A DNA stretch of 64,000 nt, from assembly GCA_028583415.1 (NCBI GenBank), contig CM053274.1, forward strand, positions 124,001 to 188,000, read 5' to 3'. The stretch comes from Protea cynaroides. Lineage: Eukaryota > Streptophyta > Magnoliopsida > Proteales > Proteaceae. Below the pieces are notes generated by a model. The model made no database searches. It saw only the letters and a program-made list of their open reading frames with translations, and was not told where the DNA came from. Each line of letters opens with the position of its first letter. Within the stretch, counting starts at the first letter, position 1. This document shows positions 1 through 10,480 of the stretch, piece by piece. Made by a program: the position numbers and the translations under genes.

Positions 1-1046
1 TCAGATTCCCTTACCTGACGCTCGTTCAATAACTTGCTCCACGTCGCAAGATCCAAATGATAAGTCACAAAGTCCTACAATATTATTAGGGTTTCATTAG
101 AACACATCGCTTAGGGTTTCATGTTGGTCGGAAACCAACAGAGATCACAAATTCCCTCACAGAGCTGACCGGTGGCATGTACCGGTCGCAGCTCTGTGGG
201 AAAGACTGGCGACCGGTATGGTCAGCCGGTCCCCCACAGATAACCTCCCGAGAGGTAGCGGTCGCAACATACCGGTCGCACTATGTGCAACCGGTATAGT
301 CGACCGGTATGTCTCTGGAAGACCATACATGGGTTCTTCGACTGCCGTCGACCATCCTCCACGGATTTTCAGGGTTTCTCCTATCCATTCTAAGTCTAGG
401 CTTTGAGTTAGAGTTATCCCCAACTCGTTCAAGTCTCGTTTCGATGAATATCATCTCCAAACTCGAATCTAGGGTTTGACGGGAACTTAGGGTTTATTGG
501 CCAATTTAGGGTTTTAGATCAATACCTACTTTGCATGGTATTGATCCACCCACACAACTATCATAGGGTAAGAAGAGGGATTCAAACACTTACCGTTGAC
601 AGGCGTAACGAGAGCTTCGTCAAACGGTAATGGCGGCTACTTCTTCTTCCTCCTAGCTCCTTCTCCTTTTCCACCTCTTTCTCTTCTCTAGGGTTTGCGA
701 GAGACAATGGAAAGGATTTGAGGAGATTTAAGGGTGTATTTATAGGCTAGAAATAGGGTTTAGTAACCCTACTAGGATTAGGAAACTTCTAGGATTCGAA
801 ATCAGGAAAGCGGGACCCGTAGAGACCAATTTCCAAATTCCCGCACATAGCTGTGCAGGCCATACCGGTCGACCGGTACCATCGTACCATCAACCGGTAT
901 CTAAAATCAGGTATAATTGGTCGACTTTGGTCCGATTTTGTACCTATTTGTTATCCGCTTGCCCCGTCTGGCTCGGTGATGATCGGAAGACCTGTCATGA
1001 CACAAAACTAAGTTTTAGACCGGGTTTTAAGAGTGCGGGTCTTACA
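1..1046 (-). repeat. 3' LTR of element A1 (partial, family A)
   Basis: The sense-strand start TGTAAGACCC lies at 1046, next to a polypurine tract. The rest of the LTR lies outside the window. It matches 7742-8791 almost base for base. On its sense strand it holds an ACCGGT-rich U3 (about 860-900), a TATA box at 736-746, a purine-rich leader and a strong splice-donor-like CG|GTAAGTG with donor G at 593, followed by a second ACCGGT cluster (about 168-310). Confidence 0.92.
736..746 (-). promoter_or_regulatory. TATA box of LTR A1
   Basis: Sense strand reads CCTATAAATAC, about 300 bp from the LTR start and just upstream of the purine-rich leader. The same position and sequence recur in LTRs A2 and A3. 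Confidence 0.7.
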
Positions 1047-1119
1047 ACTCCACCACCCTTAAAAGAAATTTCGTCCCGAAATTTGCATGTAGGTACTACA
1101 ACTCCCCCACCCTTAAAAG
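1047..1119 (-). other. Duplicated polypurine tract of element A1
   Basis: The LTR-proximal tract (sense CTTTTAAGGGTGGTGGAGT, 1047-1065) is repeated 54 bp further in as CTTTTAAGGGTGGGGGAGT (1101-1119). The copy nearer pol is followed on the sense strand by TGTAGTACC, a near match to the LTR start TGTAAGACC. The unit therefore duplicates tract plus the first LTR bases. Element F has the same arrangement. Confidence 0.75.
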
Positions 1120-2640
1120 AAATTTTGGCCTCGAAATTTGAACGTACCTTGATCGTCAAAAAGGTTAGGGTACTCCTTTTTCATCGCGCTCTCTTCTTCC
1201 CAAGTAATTTCCTCCACATTTTGGCTTCTCCAATGCACCTTCACATAATGGATATCCTTGGTTCGAAGTTGCTGAACTTTTCGGCTTGAGAGCATTACAG
1301 GCACCACTTCAAAAGTTAAGTCTTCAGTCAAGTCTGGAGGATCAGCACTCAAGATATGCGATGGATCTTTGACATACTTCTTCAGTAATGATACATGGAA
1401 CACATTATGAACGCTAGACATAGATGGTGGTAGAGCCAATTGATATGCTACATTACCACGTCGATTCAATATCTCATATGGTCCCACATACCTGGGGCAT
1501 AGCTTTCCCTTCTTACCAAACCGTTTCGGACCTCGCACCGGTGACACCTTCAAGAACACTTTGTCACCCACTCGCAAACTCCGGATCTCGACGTCGTTAT
1601 CCGCATAGTGCTTCCGTCGAACCTGAGCTGTCTTTACTCTCTCTTTGATCTGATCAATCACTTGGCAAGTTTCTTCAACAAACTCCGGTCCTACAATTCT
1701 TCTTTCCCCCACTTCATTCCATAACAGAGGTGTACGACATTTTCTCCCATAGAGAGCTTCATATGGGGCCATCTGAATTGTAGCCCGATAATCGTTGTTG
1801 TAAGCAAACTCGATAAGTGATAGTTTCTCATCCCAAGCTCCTTTGAAATCTAATGCACAAGCTCGAAACATATCTTCCAAAATTTGAATGGTTCGTTCGA
1901 CTGTCCGTCCGTCTCGAGGATGGAAAGCTGTACTGAACTTCAACTTTGTTCCCATAGCTTTTCGTAATCCTTCCCCGGAATTTCGATGTAAAACGGGGAT
2001 CTCTCGTCGATACTATACTCTGGAACGCAATGAAGTCGACTATATTATCAACATATAACTTGGCCAGCTTCTCCATGGTATACCGAGGTCCGACCGCAAT
2101 AAATCGAGCTGTCTTGGTGAGCCGATCTACTATAACCCAAAACGCATCCACGGACCTTGGTGTCAAAGGTAGACCCGGTGACGAAATCCATGGTGATACA
2201 ATCCCACTTCCATGCAGGTTCCCGTAATGGCTGTAGTAAACCCGCGGGTCTTTGCCTTTCCGCTTTAACTTGTTGACACTTCGGACATTGGAACACAAAA
2301 CGAGCTATATCGGCTTTCATACCCCTCCACCAATATAGTCTTCTTAGATCATGGTACATCTTGGTACTTCCTGGATGTACCAAATATGGAGTGTAATGAG
2401 CTTCGTCATAACTTCGGCCTCGATATCGTGATCTTCGCTCTCGGGTATACATAACCGTCCGCGATACTTGAGTACTTTGTCTCGATTCCAAGGTAAAGTC
2501 GGGGATTACACGTACCCTTCTCTAAGTCTTCCCCGACCGTCTTGAGATATGGATCCTGTAGGATTGCTACCTTGACTTCATCAATTAGACTCGGCGAGAT
2601 CTTCGGTGCGGCGAACATCATAGTGAACTTATGAATCAAG
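1113..2640 (-). pseudogene. Integrase with C-terminal chromodomain, element A1 (frameshifted)
   Basis: Retroviral-type integrase in three overlapping frames. A zinc-binding HHCC region (YWWRGMKADIARFVFQCPKC) is followed by the catalytic core (CITMDFVTG, STRDPRFTSKF) and a C-terminal GPY-like segment (KLCPRYVGPYEIL). Last comes a chromodomain (VHWRSQNVEEITWEEES) close to the polypurine tract. Frame changes fall near 2300 (just after MDFVTG) and near 1955, where the D,D(35)E glutamate lies. The chromodomain is the hallmark of chromoviruses and is known to guide integration to modified histones. The ORF ends at the TAA inside the inner polypurine tract. Confidence 0.88.
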
Positions 2641-4586
2641 CCTTGCTCAACTGGATCTTCGCAGTTTCGATAATATGTTCTTCATCAATTTCCATCGAAC
2701 TCGAGGCTGCAGCACACAATGCAGCATTTGTACTCGGTCCCGCCTCGGGTTTCGATGCCCACTTTCCGCTTAAGGCGTCGCCATCACATTTGCTTTACCC
2801 GGATGGTACTGGATGTCGCAATCATAATCTTTTAACAATTCCAGCCATCTCCTCTGTCTCATATTCGGATCCTTCGATTGAAGAGATAAGTTAAGCTCTT
2901 GTGATCCGACTTGATCCGAAACTTCTCACCGTACAAATAGTGTCTCCAAGTCTTGATTGCATGAATAACCGCTGCTAGCTCCAAGTCATGCGTAGGATAG
3001 TTCTTCTCATGCTCTTTTAACCTGTCTTGATGCGTAGCGATCACCTGTTCTCCTTGCATCGGAACACACCCAATACCCAACCCCGAAGCATCCGTATATA
3101 GAGTAAACGGTACGCTTGGTTCGGAGATGGTCGGGATAGGTGCGAGACAAGTCTTGACTTCAAAGTCTGGAAGCACTTCTCACACTCATCTGTCCATATA
3201 AATTTCTCTCCCTTCTTGGTCAATCTGGTGAGTGGAACCGCGATCCTGGAGTAATCTTCCACGAATCTTCTATAATAGCCAGCCAACCCAAGGAAACTAC
3301 GAATCTCTGCAACAGATTTTGGTGCTTCCCATCCTACTATAGCAGCTATCTTGCTTGGATCAACCTTGATACCGTCTCTGGATACAACATGGCCCAAGAA
3401 AGCCACTTCCTTCAGCCAAAACTCGCACTTCTTGAATTTTGCATAAAGCCTCACATCCCTCAGCCGTTGTAGGGCTGCCCTCAAATGCGCTATATGAGTC
3501 TCCATGTCCTTAGAGTAAATCAATATGTCATCGATGAATACGATGACCGAAGTGTCCAACATGTCATGGAACACTCGATTCATCAGTTCCATAAACGACG
3601 CTGGAGCGTTGGTCAACCCCAAAGACATTACCATAAACTCATAATGCCCATACCTCGTTCTGAAAGCTGTCTTCGAAATATCTTCGGCCTTGATCTTCAA
3701 TTGGTGATACCCCGATCGAAGATCGATCTTCGAGAAAACCTTTGCACCCTCCAGCTGATCGAATAGATCATCGATCCTAGGCAAAGGATACCGATTCTTG
3801 ATCGTCAACTTGTTCAGCTCACGATAGTCAATACATAGCCGTACACTTCCATCTTTCTTCTTGACGAACAACACAGGTGCTCCCCAAGGTGAAATACTAG
3901 GTCGTATGAAGCCCTTATCCAGCAATTCTTGTAATTGGGTCTTCAACTCCTTTAACTCGGTCGGGGCCATCCTGTATGGTGCTTTAGACACCGGAGCCGA
4001 ACTTGGTATAAGGTCTATCACAAATTCTGTAGCCCCTGTCTCGGTGGTAAGCCCCGGAAGATCTTCTCGGAAATACATCCGGAAACTCCCAAACCACATC
4101 TATATCTTCCATCTTGAGTGACTCTGCTGTGAGGTCGACTACAGATACGAGATAACCCACTCCCCCTTTCTCTAAGCATCTCTTAGTCTTTAGGGCGGAG
4201 AGGATCAACTTCCGCTTCCTAGATAGCTTAATCCCAGCGAAACTATATTCCTTTCCCTCTTTGTCAGTAAGCATAAGCTTCCTTTCACCACATAAAAGGA
4301 TGGCCGAATGATGGCCTAGCCAATCCATCCCTAAAATGACATCAAAATCTGCCATCTCAAGTATTACTAGGCTTGCTTCTAAGTCTCGGCCCTCGATACT
4401 TACAGTACATGGTCCATAATACTTGGTCAAAGCCACTTCGACTCCTAGTGGAGAGCGAACTATCAAGCTTGGGTTCAATTGCTTGATTGGTAACTCCATT
4501 CGCTTCCCAAAAGAAATAGAAACAAAGGAGTGCGTGGCCCAGAGTCAAATAATACTCGGCGGGTAAACCAGCTACATTTACCATTC
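2641..4586 (-). pseudogene. Protease, reverse transcriptase and RNase H of element A1 (frameshifted)
   Basis: Sense order is protease, RT, RNase H. Protease starts about 4586; its catalytic Asp-Ser/Thr-Gly region near 4535-4560 has lost single bases, so DSG and the following ATHSFVS are in different frames. RT (3041-4099) is one long intact frame with SPWGAPVLFVKKKDGS, the catalytic FIDD and FLGLAGYYRRF. RNase H (2859-3176) has YTDASGLGIG and HDLELAAVIHA in another frame. The linker ends near YHPGKANV at about 2790. The RT domain alone is undamaged. Confidence 0.88.
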
Positions 4587-4664
4587 CCGGAATATATTGC
4601 CCCTTAGTTCTATATGCTCATGCAACCGAAAGAATAAACCAAATAGTAAGGGATAAAGTCGTAC
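4587..4664 (-). other. Intron-like segment between gag and protease, element A1
   Basis: Sense strand reads GATGTGGTAACCG|GTACGAC and, 78 nt later, TATTCCGG|GAATGG, where the protease frame begins. Read straight through, gag stops at an in-frame TGA inside this interval. Elements C, E and F have a GT-AG segment of 66-70 nt at exactly this place. Here the acceptor reads GG rather than AG, so this copy would splice poorly. An AG 15 nt upstream is out of frame. Confidence 0.5.
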
Positions 4665-4667
4665 CGG

Positions 4668-5905
4668 TTACCACATCGGGTGATGCGGCTGCCTCTTCAG
4701 GTGGTGATCGCACAAACTCGCCGCTTGCTGGGGAGCTTGCTTCTTAGGTATCGTGCAGTTCCTTGCAACATGTCCCAGCCGGCCGACGTTATAACATTTA
4801 ATATTTGGGTTGGGTCGGCTAATTATGGCACCGGTGGTGCCGAGTTGTTTCTCGCGGTGTCTTGTGAGCGGGCCGCCCCCTATATGGGCGGAATGGTCTA
4901 GTATTACCACCACCCGAGCTCTCTCCAGCCAGATCTCTTCACTCCCTTGTTCCGAGCGAAGAACCCGTCCCTCCGACCGGACTCTATCACCCTCGCAACC
5001 TGCACTGCCTCGTTGTAAGTCTTCTTGTCCAGACCGAAAAGGTGCTCTCTGATGCTCCCACGTAGTCCCATGGTGAACCTACGTATCTTTGTCTCCTCTT
5101 CCTGCATAATGGCTGGTAAGAAGAAGAACAGCTCTTCGTACCTCTGCTGATATGCATCTACGGTTGACTGAGCCTGCTGCAGGTTGAGAAACTCTCTCTC
5201 CATTTGATCTCTGAAGCTCTTTGGGAAGTATTTGTCGAAGAAAGCCACTTTAAACACTTCCCAGTCAACTAGTGTGTACTTATTTTCCAGATATGCCCGT
5301 GTGGAATTCCACCAAGCATTTGCGTCTTCTCTCAGCATATGAGTGGCAAACAGAACCTTCTCCTCCTCAGTGCAAGTCATCAGTCGAAAGTTCTTTTCTA
5401 TTTTAGAAACCCACTGTGCTGGCCACAATGGTTTCCCTATCCTGCCTGTGAACGATAAAGGTTTCAACTTCAAGAATCTGTCCACTGACCTGCTCAGATC
5501 ATGCTGTCCCTGTGTGTCTGCTCCGTACCATGGTGGTGGATACGGATACGCTCCCGGATACGCAGAAGGCGATGGAAACCGATGCGGTGGTGGTACGTTC
5601 TGTGCTTGGCCCCTCGGCCTTGGGCTACCCTGCATCGATTGTGAAGACATTTTCTCTCCAGACCCAGGCGTATTGTCAGTGGGAACAGAACCCGATGGTC
5701 TGAGCATCTTCAGTACTTCGCTCAGAAACTCCTTCTGTTGAGCTTGCATCTGATAGACTAGGTTTGTAACAATGGTCTCTGAATTCCTGTGGGGTGGACC
5801 AGTTAAATTTGTCGGCACTTCTGGGACCTGTTCCTCCTCCACTTCCGGACTTGGCTCTCTAACATGGTCTTGTTCAACCTGTTCTTCCTCTACAGCTGGG
5901 CTGTC
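4668..5905 (-). pseudogene. Gag of element A1 (5'-truncated, frameshifted)
   Basis: Capsid/nucleocapsid precursor. A long open frame (4904-5905) carries the Tekay-type capsid core (PLWPAQWVSKIEKNFRL, AFFDKYFPKSFRDQMEREF, VDAYQQRYEELFFF). After a frameshift near 4905 comes a zinc knuckle region, KCYNVGRLGHVARNC, in which the second Cys of CX2CX4HX4C has become Val. No ATG opens the frame; upstream it meets a stop near 5905. The normal N-terminus appears lost in the deletion that also removed most of the neighbouring antisense gene. Confidence 0.85.
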
Positions 5906-5924
5906 TCATCCTTCCCCAGACCCG

Positions 5925-6119
5925 ATGTTGAGTACGTTCACTGAGATCAGGGACACCCAGAGGGTCATCCTAGAGTCTCAGCGAGAGATGGGTCAGGAGT
6001 TGGGACGTCTGGCTCGCAGCCTACGGGTGACTCAGGACCAGGTGCATTGGCTTAGGGTCGCTTACGAGCGAGATTATGATATAGCGGACCCCATTCCTCC
6101 TAGGCCCCCTATCCCATGA
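5925..6119 (+). pseudogene. Tail of the antisense gene of element A1
   Basis: Runs opposite to gag-pol, between gag and the 5' LTR. The translation (FTEIRDTQRVILESQ, VTQDQVHWLRVAYERDYD, ending PPRPPIP and a stop) matches the C-termini of the antisense genes of B1, E and H (TQTQIAWLIRVYAEDYDRD, ending in Pro/Ser). Only this tail survives; the N-terminal three quarters are gone. Conservation of sense in this frame in so divergent a copy supports a real protein. Confidence 0.6.
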
Positions 6120-6432
6120 TTGTCCCTTTTATTTTCTTTCACTTATGACTGTTTAAATAACAGCGTAACTGTCCGGTTTGTGGACCGTACCCTATAGCAC
6201 TATATCATTTGCTACAATTTTCTTGATTTATGAAAATTTTCATGGTTTTTCCTAACTAGTGCATGTGTAAATGTTAAGTTCCACATTTAGTATAGTACAT
6301 TATTCTCTTTCTCAGTCCATCTTAGGTATCAAACAATGCTTAGGGTGTGTTTGTATTAAAATTTTTTAATATTTCCTAACTCAGTTCATCGACCTAGTTA
6401 AGTGTAATAAAGTCTGTAGACAGAGCCCGAGA

Positions 6433-6444
6433 GCTCTGATACCA
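6433..6444 (-). other. Primer-binding site, element A1
   Basis: Sense TGGTATCAGAGC, four bases after the LTR end, complementary to the 3' end of plant initiator methionine tRNA. Confidence 0.9.
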
Positions 6445-6733
6445 AGTTGTCACACCCCAATTCTGATCCAACCAGAACGGTGTGAGTGAACCGTCATTGA
6501 ACCAACGGTTCACACCAGTATCTCGAATAGGCCGTGTCCACCCATACAAACTAATTACACATAACCACAATCAGAACACAAATATACAGCGGAAGACTTT
6601 AAATAGAATGAACTGAGTGTCTAATGATAATTTAAATAAATATCCCATTATTCAAATTCAAACACATAGAATAATAATCTTTTACATCCCTTTAATCCAA
6701 TAAAAAATAACTGAAATAAATAAATAAAACAAA

Positions 6734-6835
6734 TCAAAGGTACACGCAGAAAGGGCACTCGCATGAAGCATCATGCTCGTCCTCCCTTGCTTGTACATCC
6801 AAAGCAGCTACACCTCCATACGCCGGAGCATTCAC
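6734..6835 (-). CDS. Conserved Cys-rich LTR peptide, family A copy
   Basis: A 34-codon block (stop included) matching those in the LTRs of B1, C, F, G and H with no indel. It reads VNAPAYGG at the start, is acidic in the middle and ends HDASCECPFCVYL. The position used as ATG in other families is GTG here; the open frame does continue upstream to an ATG at 6946. Directly upstream is a splice-acceptor-like TTGATGCAG|G. Function unknown; the CxCxxC tail could bind a metal. Confidence 0.4.
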   Translation of the reverse strand: MNAPAYGGVAALDVQAREDEHDASCECPFCVYL

Positions 6836-6855
6836 ATAATCGTCCACAGTGTATC

Positions 6856-8333
6856 CTGCATCAACATCTAAAACAATGTATACACAAAGGGTGAGCACAC
6901 AACACAGCTCAGTAAGACAATCAGACAGTTTCACAATATTATGCATGAGTAACAACCAATTTTATGCTGTGGTCTGGTTTAAAGTTTGCCATGTGCTATA
7001 GAAAGGTTTGGTGGCCCCCGCACCTCTATACACGAGTGTGTGGCGTCGCACAGTAATCACACTACCACCAACCCACATGCACCCATCATGGAATAGAGAT
7101 AGAGCTAAGGTATACCCACACCTCCCCTGATACTCTACCCATACCAGTACCTAAGCCCCTACTGGCCAGGGCTCGCAAACTGGGCTCGCAACTAACCAAT
7201 CCTATATGTCAACAATGTATGCTCTATCCCAGCACAGCCGTCTATGGCATAGAGATAGAGCTAGAGCGTGCAGGCCGGGTCGGAGACCACCACACCTCAC
7301 CTCCCCCTGATACCCTATCCGCAACTAACCCACTAGGATAGAAACAATACGCAAGTAGACCCTATCCCTACATAACTCCCTACGGCATAGAGATAGAGCT
7401 AAAGCATCGTGGATAAGCCAGCGTCGACTCGGAATCCTCAGTACCACACAACGATGGCCGAGACAACATCAATATCGGAGACCACCGTACCACGATCTTC
7501 CCCTGATACCCCACCCGTACCAAGCATGTTAAGACAGAATACTACAAAAAGTGCCAGTGTGAAGAGCGATCCCAGGACCATGCCCCACTCCACACACCAA
7601 CGAAAACAATCACATCCTATGAATGCATGAACAATAATAATAACTGAAAGTAAAGGATGGCATGTGAATATGCACAAACGTCACATCATAGATATTCAAT
7701 GATTAACAATGATTTACTGTCCATTAATTATTAGGTTTAGGTCAGATTCCCTTACCTGACGCTCGTTCAATAACTTGCTCCACGTCGCAAGATCCAAACG
7801 ATAAGTCACAAAGTCCTAAAATATTATTGGGGTTTCATAGAACACATCGCTTAGGGTTTCATGTTGGTCGGAAACCAACAGAGATCACAAATACCCTCAC
7901 AGAGCTGACCGGTGGCATGTACCGGTCGCAGCTCTGTGGGAAAGACTGGCGACCGGTATGGTCAGTCGGTCCCCCACAGATAACCTCCCAAGAGGTAGCG
8001 GTCGCAACATACCGGTCGCACTATGTGCAACCGGTATAGTCGACCGATATGTCTCCGGAAGACCATACATGAGTTCTTCGACTGCTGTCGACCATCCTCC
8101 ATGGATTTTCAGGGTTTCTCCTATCCATTCTAAGTCTAGGCTTTGAGTTAGAGTTATCCCCAACTCATTCAAGTCTCGTTTCGATGAATATCATCTCCAA
8201 ACTCGAATCTAGGGTTTTACGGCAACTTAGGGTTTATTGGCCAATTTATGGTTTTAGATCAATACCTACTTTGCATGGTATTGATCCACCAATACAACTA
8301 TCATAGGGTAAGAAGAGGGATTCAAACACTTAC
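6856..8333 (-). other. Predicted intron inside LTR A2
   Basis: Sense donor CAACG|GTAAGTG (first intron base 8333) and acceptor GTTTTAGATGTTGATGCAG| (last intron base 6856), 1,478 nt apart. LTR F5 has CTCAG|GTATGG and GTTGATGATGCAG| at matching places, 1,449 nt apart. The segment holds the second ACCGGT cluster and the three TAGCTCTATCTCTAT motifs. No transcript data are available, so this is a prediction from splice-site sequence and conserved position. Confidence 0.4.
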
Positions 8334-8475
8334 CGTTGACAGGCGTAACGAGAGCTTCGTCAAACGGTAATGGCGGCTCCTTCTTCTTCCTCCTAGCTCC
8401 TTCTCCTTTTCCACCTCTTTCTCTTCTCTAGGGTTTGCGAGAGACAATGGAAAGGATTTGAGGGGGTTTAAGGGT

Positions 8476-8486
8476 GTATTTATAGG
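8476..8486 (-). promoter_or_regulatory. TATA box of LTR A2
   Basis: Sense CCTATAAATAC, identical in position and sequence to that of LTR A1. Confidence 0.7.
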
Positions 8487-8791
8487 CTAGAAATAGGGTT
8501 TAGTAACCCTACTAGGATTAGGAAACTTCTAGGATTCGAAATCAGGAAAGCGGGACCCGCAGAGATCAATTTCCAAATTCCCGCACATAGCTGTGCAGGC
8601 CATACCGGTCGATCGGTACCATCATCCGGTACCATCAACCGGTATCTAAAATCAGGTATAATTGGTCGACTTTGGTCTGATTTTGAACCTGTTAGTTATC
8701 CGCTTGCCCCGTCTGGCTCGGTGATGATCGGAAGACTTGTTACGACACAAAACCAAGGTTTAGACCGGATTTTAAGAGTGCGGGTCTTATA

Positions 8792-8847
8792 ACTCCACCA
8801 CCCTTAAAAGAAATTTCGTCCGGAAATTTGCATGAAGGTACTACAGG
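8792..8847 (-). repeat. Polypurine-tract end of a second, truncated family-A element
   Basis: These 56 bp are nearly the same as 1047-1100 beside LTR A1, including the polypurine tract and the TAGTACC that follows it. After 8847 the sequence departs from any element in the window. This is the 3' internal end of another copy that shares LTR A2, the product expected from recombination between LTRs of two elements or from a tandem insertion. Confidence 0.8.
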
Positions 8848-9483
8848 AGGGCTAGTGGTATAGACACTCACTACCTTTCCACAAAAGCTACTGACCTATT
8901 GTTTGACTCGTGATGTCTGGTTAAGTTATTAAGGAGGAAAGCAGGTGGTATAAAACGCTTGTACCATTTCATACTGGTGCTGCTTTGCAATGACCAAAGA
9001 TAACCTAGTCAAGCCACGACGCCTTAGGTGGGAGGATAGACGGGGTTGGAAGCTTGGCGATGTTTGGTTAATAGGAAACTTGGTTAGTTGAACTGAAATC
9101 ACCCTAATAACTATATCCATAGTCATTAGGGGGTTATGTAGTGGCATGGGCTCTATAAAGGGTGGTATGAACGTAGCTATGATGCTCCCATTCCCGACGT
9201 AGTGTGGATGGGCGGGCGAGTCGACTAGTGGGATTATCATCTCCTCAAGTGGCTGGCGTAATACAAGCTTGGGAGGAAAGGGCCTGTGGCTGGTATAATA
9301 CAGGCTTGATCCATAACGACGGGCCCATATATGGGGATGTTACCCTACGCCGAGTGAGGCTGTAATCATTTTGATGGGAGGAGACCAATGTAGCCGGATA
9401 CTCCATGTATGGGATGTCTTGAGTTGACACTTACAGTTATAAACCAGACTATAGTTGTAATTTATGCATTTTGTTTGTGTAAA
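8848..9483. other. Unidentified sequence replacing the integrase C-terminus
   Basis: About 636 bp with no coding sequence I can recognise. It holds a short direct repeat (GTGGCTGGCGTAATACAAGC near 9250 and GTGGCTGGTATAATACAGGC near 9286). It sits exactly where the integrase C-terminus and chromodomain of the truncated copy should be. It could be filler DNA or a piece of an LTR from an unrelated element. Confidence 0.4.
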
Positions 9484-10480
9484 ATCAATTACACATGCTC
9501 ATAGCATATCTTCTAGAATCTGAATTGTATGCTCTGACTGTCCATCTGTCTGTGGGGGGATTGCAGTACTGAACTTCAATGTTGTACCCATAGCCTTTTA
9601 CAGTCCTTCCCAATATTTGGAAGTAAATCATGGATCTCTATCGGACACAATACTTTCTGGTACATCGTGTAACCGAACAATATTATCCACATACAGCTTC
9701 GCTAACCTTTCCAGTGTATACTGAGGTCGTATCAGTATGAAGTGAGTTGTTTTACTCAGACAATCTACAATCACCCAAACTGCGTCAACTACTCGAGGAG
9801 TCAATGGTAGTCCCGTGACGAAGTCCATAGTGATGAAGTCCCATTTCCATGCTGGTTCCGGTAATGGCTGCAACAGTCCTGCGGGTCTTTGTCGTTTCAG
9901 CCTTTACTTGCTGACAATTTAGGCATTGAGACACGAACTTAGCTACATCTGCTTTCATTCCCCTCCACCAATATAATTTCTTCAGATCATTATACATTTT
10001 TGTACTTCCAGTATGTATCGAATAGATGGTGGTATGGGCTTCTTTCATCAGTCGGTGTCTAATGTCCATACTTTCTGTTTCAGGTACACATATTCTTCCT
10101 TTGTATTTCAGTACTTTCTCATCGTCCAAGGTGAACTCAGGGTTGGTCCTACCTTTCTCAATATCTTCTTGTACTGTCCTCAGATAAGGATCTGATTTGA
10201 TAGTTGTCTTCACTTCGTCCACTATATCTGGTATAATCTTCAATGCCGCGAACATATTCAAAAACCGGTGAATAAACCCTTGGTTGGCTGATTCATCCGT
10301 CTTATCTATCACATACTGCTCGTTGCCGTGATTGAATACTATTCCGTTGGTACACATTGCTACAGTCGTGCTAACTTCTCCTTGAGATTTAATCACTGCT
10401 TTTCTGCTTAATGCATCCGCTACTACGTTCGTTTTACCCGGATATCACAATCATAGTTTTTCAATAGTCCCAGCCATTTC
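9484..10480 (-). pseudogene. Pol fragment of the truncated element (RNase H linker and integrase N-terminal half)
   Basis: The minus strand encodes the post-RNase H linker (KSQGEVSTTVAMCTNG), the integrase zinc-binding region (YWWRGMKADVAKFVSQCLNC) and part of the core (ITMDFVTGLPLTPRVVDAVW). It matches elements E and B1 closely. It breaks off at 9484, just after the DDE glutamate region, and near 10480 within the RNase H tail. A frameshift lies near 9830. Confidence 0.85.

Larger units (their letters stand above)
1..8791 (-). mobile_element. Tekay-type Ty3/gypsy chromovirus, element A1
   Basis: A chromodomain-bearing Ty3/gypsy retrotransposon read on the minus strand. In sense order it has a 5' LTR (6448-8791), primer-binding site (6433-6444), truncated gag (4668-5905), protease-RT-RNase H-integrase (1113-4586), polypurine tract beside 1047 and a 3' LTR running off the left edge. 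The two LTRs are nearly identical over the shared 1,046 bp. No target duplication can be read: the right LTR is followed at 8792 by another polypurine tract, so it is shared with a second truncated copy. Frameshifts in gag and pol make it inactive. Assignment to Tekay rests on the gag, integrase and chromodomain sequence and the initiator-Met primer site. Confidence 0.9.
6448..8791 (-). repeat. LTR A2 (5' LTR of A1, shared with a truncated neighbour)
   Basis: 2,344 bp. The sense end GTGTGACA is at 6448; the sense start is at 8791, where TGTAAGAC has become TATAAGAC. It has A1's primer-binding site on one side and a polypurine tract (8792-8847) on the other, so it serves as 5' LTR of A1 and 3' LTR of a second copy. 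Inside are the TATA box, donor G at 8333, two ACCGGT clusters (8600-8645 and 7905-8035), three TAGCTCTATCTCTAT-type motifs (near 7090, 7246, 7384) and the 34-codon block at 6734-6835. Confidence 0.92.

Noticed and set aside
157..432. A 91-codon minus-strand frame repeated at 7897-8172
   Set aside because: It repeats because the LTRs repeat, lies inside the predicted LTR intron, spans the ACCGGT cluster and is not kept in LTR A3, whose frame differs at the N-terminus.
5343..5741. Plus-strand 132-codon frame opposite gag of A1
   Set aside because: Shadow of gag on the other strand; no similarity to the antisense gene.
6433..6444. Possible tRNA genes at the TGGTATCAGAGC sites
   Set aside because: Only 12 bases match the tRNA 3' end and no cloverleaf surrounds them; they are primer-binding sites.
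6448..6458. TGTCACACCCC and GGTGTGACA as terminal inverted repeats of a DNA transposon
   Set aside because: They are the 3' ends of LTRs in opposite orientations, each next to a primer-binding site or 5-bp duplication.
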